This document shows positions 57,701-64,000 of a stretch of 64,000 nt of DNA, in pieces. The notes below the pieces were generated by a model that had not been told where the DNA came from, did not search any database, and saw only the letters and a program-made list of their open reading frames with translations. Positions within the stretch are counted from its first letter, which is position 1, and every line of letters starts with the position of its first letter. The stretch is from positions 1 through 64,000 of the forward strand of contig JAANDG010000430.1 of NCBI GenBank assembly GCA_036852015.1, written 5' to 3'. Position numbers and translations under genes: made by a program. The stretch is from Pelodera strongyloides. Taxonomy: Eukaryota > Nematoda > Chromadorea > Rhabditida > Rhabditidae.

Positions 57701-60700
57701 CATATTGTCTCGTATGTCTTACAAATTCATCTCTGAAAAGTGACTTATTATGTAACGGAAATTATGAGAGTAGTTCTTGGAATAACTCATTTATTCGTTT
57801 ATTTATTGTTTATAAAATTATGTAATAGCTGCGCCAGCTACTGAGAGGGTCAGCTGTTATTGTACGTGGAAAAGCGGCATGGAATAGAGGATTCCATGAC
57901 TTATTAGAAATGTACGGTAGCAGCACTCCAAGCCGATTTTTTTCTGAGGAAGGAATCAAAGAAATAAAGTTAGGTTAACAACATATGGTAGTTGCTTAAG
58001 GGATCGCAGTCACTTCAAATTCGCATTTTTACTTCAATTATCCATAAACATAAAAAGGTACATAGAAAAATATATTAACTGGGTCAATTTACTGAAAATT
58101 TAACCCAGGGAAAGAAATCCCCTCGGTTGTGTTTTGATAACGTACAGTATAACAACGACAACTGAGACAGTAGAGCAGACACTTTCCCTCTTCCCCGTTT
58201 TTTCTTTTTTTTTGTCATCATTGGCAAGTCCCTGCAGTTTAGAAAACACCTCATTTTGTCTAAAATCAAAACTCAACCGAAGGGATTTCTTTTCCTGTGA
58301 TAAATGCTCCGTAAATCGGTATTGGAAAGGTATTTTTCGGTATTGGAAAGGTATCTTTTTATATTTATTGAAAATTGAAGTAAAAAGGCGAAATTGAAGC
58401 GACTGCGATCCTTTAAGTTTACTAGAAAAAAAACCATCTTATTTTCAGTTGCGTCAGTTTCACAGCAAAATTGCGGAAGAAGAACAGCGACTCCAGGCCG
58501 ATGGCACAACGGAAACAGTTCCTTGTAAGTTATCCTTGGGACGCTGTCTCGCCGCTGGGTGGCGTATCGTGTATCAGCGTTCGTGGAGAACAAGCCTATT
58601 TTCTGCTTTCCGTTCTTCTTATTTTTGAAGCAGAATCAGCTATGTTCACGTAGGCAGCTCGTGCTCTAACTAGGTCTAGCCTGTTCTGTCATTTGTCTTT
58701 ACATAATACATTGCGCAACTCATTTATTCATTTATTTATTGTTTATAGTAAAGGATTCTATATTTACAGTTGACGACGCAGTTGTGATTCCGGATCCGGA
58801 TTGTGACCCGGAACATCCGAAAAAGATCTCATTCTCAGACATTTCTACCGCCGCCTTCAATATCAAAACGGGAATTGTGAAAACTTCTTGCTTGGTGGGA
58901 GAATTTTTTCGTGTCAAACTTTGTATTTCACAGGTAGTTTGGAGAGGCTTAGGCACTTAGGCTTAGGCTTAGGTGAGTGTGAGTGTGAGGTGTGGAAAAC
59001 GTCGACCACCCCCTTGAACTTATTCTAAAGAGAAACTACCGAATTAAAGGGATAGGTTCACCTCGAATTGCATCTTTTTTTATAATTTCTATTGATAGTA
59101 TGACCTATGACGGTCAAGTTGCGAAAATTGCAGCAAATTTCCTTCGCTCCCCGAGGCAGGAGCACGCTCAAATGCTAAACTGCCTCGAATTAATAAAACA
59201 ACTGGCCTACCGTACACAGGCGGCATCGATTAAAAATAGTTAAAGGTGTATCATTTAATTTTCACACCTACCCGCCACAAAAGCGGGCCGGCGCGCTGCA
59301 TTCATTTTGTATTTCTTATATTATGATGTAAATAATACCTTTTAGTCTACCTGTTTATTTCGATATTGTGCGATTAATATTGATATGCAGCAACTTTTCA
59401 ATGTCTGTCCACCTGCCATTTCACACAATGCAGTTACGTTATTTGACATTATATTGAGTATTTCCAATATTTTAGATTATAATGAGGAAGTATTTGATAT
59501 ATATTTTTAAATAGTAAAGTTTGTGGTATACGCGGGCTTTTGTTTAAGTTCATATTTGCTAGTGTACCTATTGTAAGTGATATTCTATTAAAAAGCATGG
59601 ATGCAGTCAATGCAGAGAGATACAGATGACTCGACAAGTGATGCAGTTATCATGTGTTGCTGCATTGAGGAGCAGTTTACAGACAGGTAAGTATGTATAT
59701 ATTTATCACATATATACCTGTAAAATACAGGAGCAGTATAACATTTACGGGCTTTATCTTGCAAATATCGCAGAATTGTATTAAGAAAATGTTCAAATAG
59801 GAACGTAAATTCCACCTTTCACTTCTAGTGCTCGTCTGAGAACAGCACTCTCTATTTCTTTTTGACCGTGATTCTCGCAAATGTGTTATTTTGTTGTCGA
59901 AGGTCTTGTTAACATATAGCGTGTTAATCACCATTTCCGAATGAGCGTGAACTCTAAAACTATTTCTGAGTGTTCGCTTGTTTCTGAGTATATTATATTC
60001 CTTTTAGGATATTGCCTTTCGATCTCGATGCCTCTCCTTCTCTCTGGTTACGCTCGGCGACAGGCATTTCAGGTTAATTTATGTTTATTTGCTGTACTTA
60101 CTGAATCCGTCAATTGTTAGCTCTCTCAAGCAACATAAACTGTTTTTTAATGTCACGTTTGTCACGTCGCCGGACATATCATATCGAACAATCGAACCGC
60201 TGTTGTTTTGTACATTTTCCAGACTACATTACGTAGTAAACATGTACATGTACGTTTTGTACATTACGTAGTAAACATGGATGCAGTAGGATGCGCAGCG
60301 CACGACAGTTGCGAGTGTGATTTAGCGATTGTCAATACAATTAAAAATTGTGCGTTTGTAGGTGATGTGATGACCGGAAAAATAAACTGTGCCTCCCTCT
60401 TCACACGAATCGGTTCCACGGCGATACGATCCCCAACCGAAAGATGAGAAGCCCGCTGTTCGATGTGAAGATCAAGATCAGCGGATCATGGTAAATGATA
60501 AGAACACGTTATTGTTTTCTTTGCAGTCAATTTTTATTCGTAGCCAATATAAACTTGTGCGATTGCTGAGTGCTTATTACTAATTAACTAATTTCTCTTC
60601 TTTTCGATGCAAGGAGCATCGCGCAGAACTAGCACTATTTGAGGTGAGCGTAGCCACCTCTTTTAATTAACCAAAGCGCTTAGTTTTGTGTTTACTAATT

Positions 60701-63700
60701 AAATAGACTATACTTGGGTGCTTACTGGATACACAGTTCTCCGTACACAGTATTTGCTATATTACAAAACTTTGTTCAGATACGCCACAGGCCACAGGGA
60801 TAAAGGACTTGGAGAAGCACACAATATAAGGATAGTTGTCTGCAAGTCTAGATTAAATTGCAGATTGCAAGCCATTAATCGTGCGGTTGATTAGTTTATT
60901 TATTACCCCTCGGTATCTCTTTCTTAAAAAAATCACAATTTCTACTATGTCCTAAGCTAAGCACCTCCACTTTCCAGTGTTATGATGTTTTCCTTGCAAA
61001 TTTATTATGCGTCTAACCTAGCATGTGTTTGATATCAGTTCGGTTGTTTTCCAAATCATTGAATGATGTTTTCCTTAGATTGTTTTGCTTTGTTTTCACA
61101 TTCATAACTGGCCATGTTTGTGTGATTCCAATAAAAAATTTTATGAGTTGAATTATCGTGTGTGGGCATTTTTTTCGCTTGTTATGTGAGTGGGAGTGGT
61201 TATTCCCTAAAATGTGCTAAAATGCTCGTGGAATGTTAGGAGATTTTAAGTCAGGATTCGACATATTTTGCTTTCGCGACACTATGCCGTGTCATTCAGT
61301 CATTCTCACGCCCACTCATTTGGCTGAGTTGTCAGCCCAGTCGCGTACTACTGATTATAAGGTTATAAGGCCATTAAGCTTTATAATAATAATAAAAATA
61401 CTTATATTTTCACAATTCTAATTCAATCATTCTAGTTTGTTGTTGGTCTTGCTTCTTGTTCGTGTCTGGCTATTCGCCATAATTACCAGCTGTTTGGCTA
61501 ATTGCCACAATTGTTCTGCGCGGGACTGGTAAAGACAGCCTACGGTAGGCCAGTTGTTGTATTAATTCGAGGTAGTTTAGCCTTTGAGCGTGCTCCTGCC
61601 TCGGGGAGCAAAGGAAATTTGCTGCAATTTTCGCAACTTGACCGTCATAGGTCATACTATCAATAGAAATTATAAAAAAAGATGCAATTCGAGGTGAACC
61701 TATCCCTTTAAAAGAAATTTTCCATGATTGACATAGAATATTGCAGCGCTCCGTCCAACTCTCCGCACTCTGTGACATGGATTTGTACTTTAAAAAGGAA
61801 TACATGCAAGTGACTGGAAGTTTTAAGGAGCGGGGAGCCAGGTGAGGAGTTTTGTAGTTTGTACTCAAGTTCTGTAGTTTGTTGTTCAAACAAGTTCTTT
61901 TCTGGTTTGCAGACATAATTTTTACGTATGCTCTTCGGCTCGTCTGTTGATTTTGACAAGTATATCTAAGAAAGTAATTATATATAATTCAGATTTGCGC
62001 TATCTCGATTGACGCCTGAAGAGAAGCAAAACGGAGTTATTGCCGCGAGCGCTGGTAAGAGTTGCAATTAGAAATGAAAAACGGCACCGCGACGCTTTGC
62101 TCCAGTGCCGCACTTTTTGAGTAGACGATGACTGACACAACCAGCACTCGCATGTTGGGCCAAGTTAGTGCGGCATGCGAACAGAATTTTTTTGTCAGTA
62201 TAAGGGGTCCCAGCATCGCGAAAAGTCTTGCTTTAGCTGTACCTGACTAGAAACTGCATAGAATCTGGAAATGCATAGAAATTGGAAGTTAATCTGAATC
62301 TAGAATGTGAAGCGCATACAATCCGTTTTCCAGGAAACCATGCTCTCGCCCTGTGCTATCACGGGAAGGACCTCGGTATACCGGTTACCGTAGTTATGCC
62401 CGTGTTCGCGCCTCTCATGAAGATTACAATGTGCAGATCCTATGGAGCAACCATTATACTGAAAGGGAACAATATTGCCAAGGTATATGGGTCACACGCC
62501 TACCTAAGGGTTCGAGTCCTTGAAGGGTTACGTTGAAGGGGGGGGGGGGGGGTTTGCTCCCATGAAATCCCGATTTCAGATGTCTGGACCACCCGATTGC
62601 CTTGGGGAACTATTCCCTGAGATATAAAATATAAAAATAGATAAAAAGTGAGAGTGGCAGAGAAAAGATAGAAGTTCCTCGTCGGGGAGTTGAGTGGTCA
62701 ATACTTTTGTATCATGCTTTGGTGGAGTATTGCTAAATGTTTCACCTAACTAATTATCTAGGCTAATTATCTAGTATAAACCCCACGATGTTACAAGAAG
62801 ATGTGAAGATTTAGCTTATCTTTAAATTGACTTTATGGACGCGTCCGAAGATCGGAAAGATGAAAAGACAAAAAAAAATTCAGTAACCTGGATTGTTTGT
62901 GCGCGGTATATGTGTAAAGGGTCGCGAGGGGCCATACTACTACAGTACCTTACAATTAGGTATACTACAGTACTTTGCAAGCTCTAATACTACAGTACGC
63001 TCTTCACGACCCTTTATATTTTCTAAAAACACAGCCTTCTTTAGGCAAAGGACTATGCAATGAGACTTGGCAAGGAGAAACAACTCAAGTATATTAATGG
63101 ATATGATGCTCCAGATATCCTGGCTGGGCAAGGGACTGTTGGGCTGGAGATCCTTGAACAAGTGAGGGTTATTTAAAATGATTATAAGAAATAATAGCTG
63201 GATACCCAGTTTATTTAGGACTCTAAGGTGTGCGAACTCAATGTGCAATAAAGGTACCGTTGTTGGTTAACAATCGGGGTAAAAAAATGGAACAACGTTG
63301 CAGTTGAGTGTAACTATTATATTTTCAAGCACACTTCGGCTGAGTTAAACTCTGTGTTATGCTATTAACCGCTATAAATGAGTCTTTTCTATAACAACCT
63401 CCTCTACTTGTAAGGTCCCTCATTGCCAGATATCTCTCTTCTAACAATAAGTACATAGTCCCTACAGACCTTTCTTATTATATTATTTGTTGGTTACCAA
63501 ATATTTATATTAGGTTCCCGACGTCGACGCCGTTGTGGTTCCCGTGGGAGGAGGAGGCCTAATTGCTGGAGTGGCTATTGCCATCAAAACACTGCGCAAG
63601 GACTGTCTGATCATTGTAGGTTGCTACAGCTACGGTATTCTTTTTTGTTACTAATAAGTACTAAGATGCCAGACTTACGTAGCAAATCTGAGGCCATATT

Positions 63701-64000
63701 CACCACCCCGATTCGCTCGGGGAAATATTCCCTGGTGGAAGAAAATAGCAATCTAGTGTGAGACACGCAGAGAAAAAGACAGGGAATTCCCATGGGGAAT
63801 TGAATGGTGAATCACGGAGTTACGCAGTCATAACGTAGTCGTAGTTGCTTCTTACTTATTTCGGTTACAGAAATAGGCAAGATACAGGAGAGAATTCGAC
63901 AGTAATAAATACTTATATTTCATGCCTAACACACTTTGTCCTGCAATTTTTATCCATTCTAACGTTGATACTCATTTTAAATATATATTGTTTAGGGTGT
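54722..64000 (+). CDS. PLP-dependent serine/threonine dehydratase or serine racemase (3' end outside window)
   Basis: Fold-type II PLP enzyme that deaminates L-serine/L-threonine or racemises serine, in the cytosol. Exons: 54722-54793, 55335-55430, 58449-58524, 58749-58894, 61747-61841, 61993-62054, 62334-62482, 63045-63161, 63514-63615 and the first bases at 63996, in continuous phase; the gene runs off the window. Residues 1-90 are a basic and then helical extension (KKHHHHDRKRTPSV, FHSKIAEEEQRLQ) not found in bacterial or mammalian relatives. The catalytic part starts KKISFSDISTAAFNIKTG and shows TGSFKERGA (Schiff-base lysine), SAGNHALALCYHG (substrate loop) and VPVGGGGLIAG (phosphate-binding loop). 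The ATG follows ATTTCAG directly. Introns 2 and 4 are ~3 kb and filled by mobile DNA. Dehydratase and racemase cannot be told apart from this part. Confidence 0.93.
54968..55086. repeat. Imperfect hairpin repeat
   Basis: GAAATTTGCAACTGATACGCATACCCTATG...TTTGGTGCC is mirrored by GGCACCAAAAATTTGCATAGG...GCGTAGCATATGCAAATTTC. Intron 1 of the dehydratase gene. Confidence 0.7.
55487..55936. repeat. TTAA-AGGG element, copy 5
   Basis: TTAAAGGGACGGGCCCATCAAAATAAACC... and the mirror ...GATGGGCCCGTCCCTTTAA. The near-perfect arms are ~200 bp. Its right TTAA is shared with the adjacent AGCG element. Confidence 0.9.
55933..56070. repeat. TTAA-AGCG element, copy 16
   Basis: TTAAAGCGGTATAACAGCGAG...CTGGTCTTTATATCGCTTTAA, abutting the preceding element. 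Confidence 0.8.
56231..57723 (-). mobile_element. Non-autonomous LTR retrotransposon (1,493 bp)
   Basis: Two direct 271-bp repeats, 56231-56501 and 57453-57723, are nearly identical (one difference noticed, GCCCAG against GTCCAG) and have TG...CA ends. The target duplication AATT is at 56227-56230 and 57724-57727. Read on the minus strand, TGGCGACCGCGGAGG directly after the first LTR fits a tRNA primer-binding site, and GGAAGGGCGGGA directly before the second LTR fits a polypurine tract. The 951-bp interior shows no gag, protease or reverse transcriptase, so it depends on enzymes from elsewhere. It sits in intron 2 of the dehydratase gene; the LTR similarity suggests recent insertion. Confidence 0.88.
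57996..58416. repeat. TTAA-(A)GGG element, copy 6
   Basis: TTAAGGGATCGCAGTCACTTCAAATTCGC... and ...AATTGAAGCGACTGCGATCCTTTAA. It ends 33 bp before the dehydratase exon at 58449. Confidence 0.85.
58949..58973 (+). repeat. Interstitial TTAGGC repeats
   Basis: TTAGGC, a short gap, then CTTAGGCTTAGGCTTAGG: a second short run of the nematode telomere motif, inside intron 4 of the dehydratase gene. Confidence 0.8.
59044..61711. mobile_element. 2.67-kb TTAA-AGGG composite element enclosing exon-like segments
   Basis: About 175 bp at 59048-59222 (starting AGGGATAGGTTCACCTCGAA) recur in reverse complement at 61533-61707, with TTAA at both outer ends. Unlike the short members of this family it has a 2.3-kb interior with spliced-looking segments on the plus strand and an AATAAA at about 61130. 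It may be a larger relative with its own gene, one that captured host sequence, or two solo insertions facing each other. No transposase domain is recognisable. Confidence 0.7.
59601..60447 (+). pseudogene. Exon-like segments nested in the composite element
   Basis: Three segments join in phase: 59601-59686 (MQSMQRDTDDSTSDAVIM...), 60008-60072 (ILPFDLDASPSLWLRS...) and 60362-60447 (DVMTGKINCASLF...), with GTAAGT/GTTAAT donors and TTTTAG/TTTGTAG acceptors, giving 78 residues. In the third segment a different frame remains open past the stop (ESVPRRYDPQPKDEKPAVRC) to a GTAAAT donor and would continue into GAGCATCGC at 60615 (EHRAELALFE). That suggests a frameshifted gene fragment. Family not recognised. 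Confidence 0.3.
62585..62702. repeat. Repeat family C, copy 2
   Basis: TGGACCACCCGATTGCCTTG...TCGTCGGGGAGTTGAGTGGTCAA, in an intron of the dehydratase gene, preceded by a G13 homopolymer at about 62540. Confidence 0.6.
63698..63812. repeat. Repeat family C, copy 3
   Basis: ATTCACCACCCCGATTCGCTCGGGG...CATGGGGAATTGAATGGTGAAT, with TIRs ATTCACCA/TGGTGAAT. It is in the last intron of the window. Confidence 0.75.

Overview
This window is nematode genomic DNA. All genes have many short exons with GT-AG introns. Four of six start codons lie within 20 bases of a TTTAG/TTCAG/GCAG/ATAG-type acceptor, a fifth about 70 bases from one, as expected when spliced leaders are added. Two interstitial runs of the nematode telomere repeat TTAGGC occur (about 14102-14119 and 58949-58973). 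No bacterial or phage genes are seen.

Layout. (1) 1-8870: the 3' part of a BUB1 spindle-checkpoint kinase gene, plus strand; its 5' end is outside the window or unrecognised. (2) 8995-23630: a 20-exon minus-strand gene, tail-to-tail with BUB1, for an 862-residue Gln/Pro/Gly-rich protein with a Nanos-like double CCHC zinc finger and an RGG tail. (3) 24098-26629: ZNHIT1 (SWR1/SRCAP complex zinc-finger HIT protein), divergent from gene 2, with one GC-AG intron. (4) 26630-35900: gene-poor, repeat-rich DNA holding a small two-exon gene for a secreted peptide (27649-27947) and a few weak exon-like islands. (5) 35927-40618: a minus-strand gene for an unrecognised protein with an AT-hook and two C2H2 fingers. 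(6) 42721-44303: PPIH, the spliceosomal cyclophilin. (7) 45017-49575: RAB21 GTPase. (8) 54722-64000: a PLP-dependent serine/threonine dehydratase or serine racemase family gene, cut by the window end. The coding models were assembled by hand; reading phase is kept across every junction in the six main genes.

The introns and spacers are crowded with mobile DNA that I could delimit by its ends. There are about 16 copies of a short inverted-repeat family beginning TTAA-AGCG, and seven elements of a second TTAA-AGGG family, one of which spans 2.7 kb and encloses exon-like segments. There is a 1.55-kb Tc1/mariner-type foldback with duplicated inner sites, two Helitron-like elements (A|TC...CTGG|T), and a 1.5-kb non-autonomous LTR retrotransposon with recognisable TSD, PBS and polypurine tract. 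Several older repeats are interrupted by younger ones. The genes are housekeeping or regulatory (checkpoint kinase, RNA binding, chromatin remodelling, splicing, vesicle traffic, amino-acid metabolism) and show no sign of forming one pathway.
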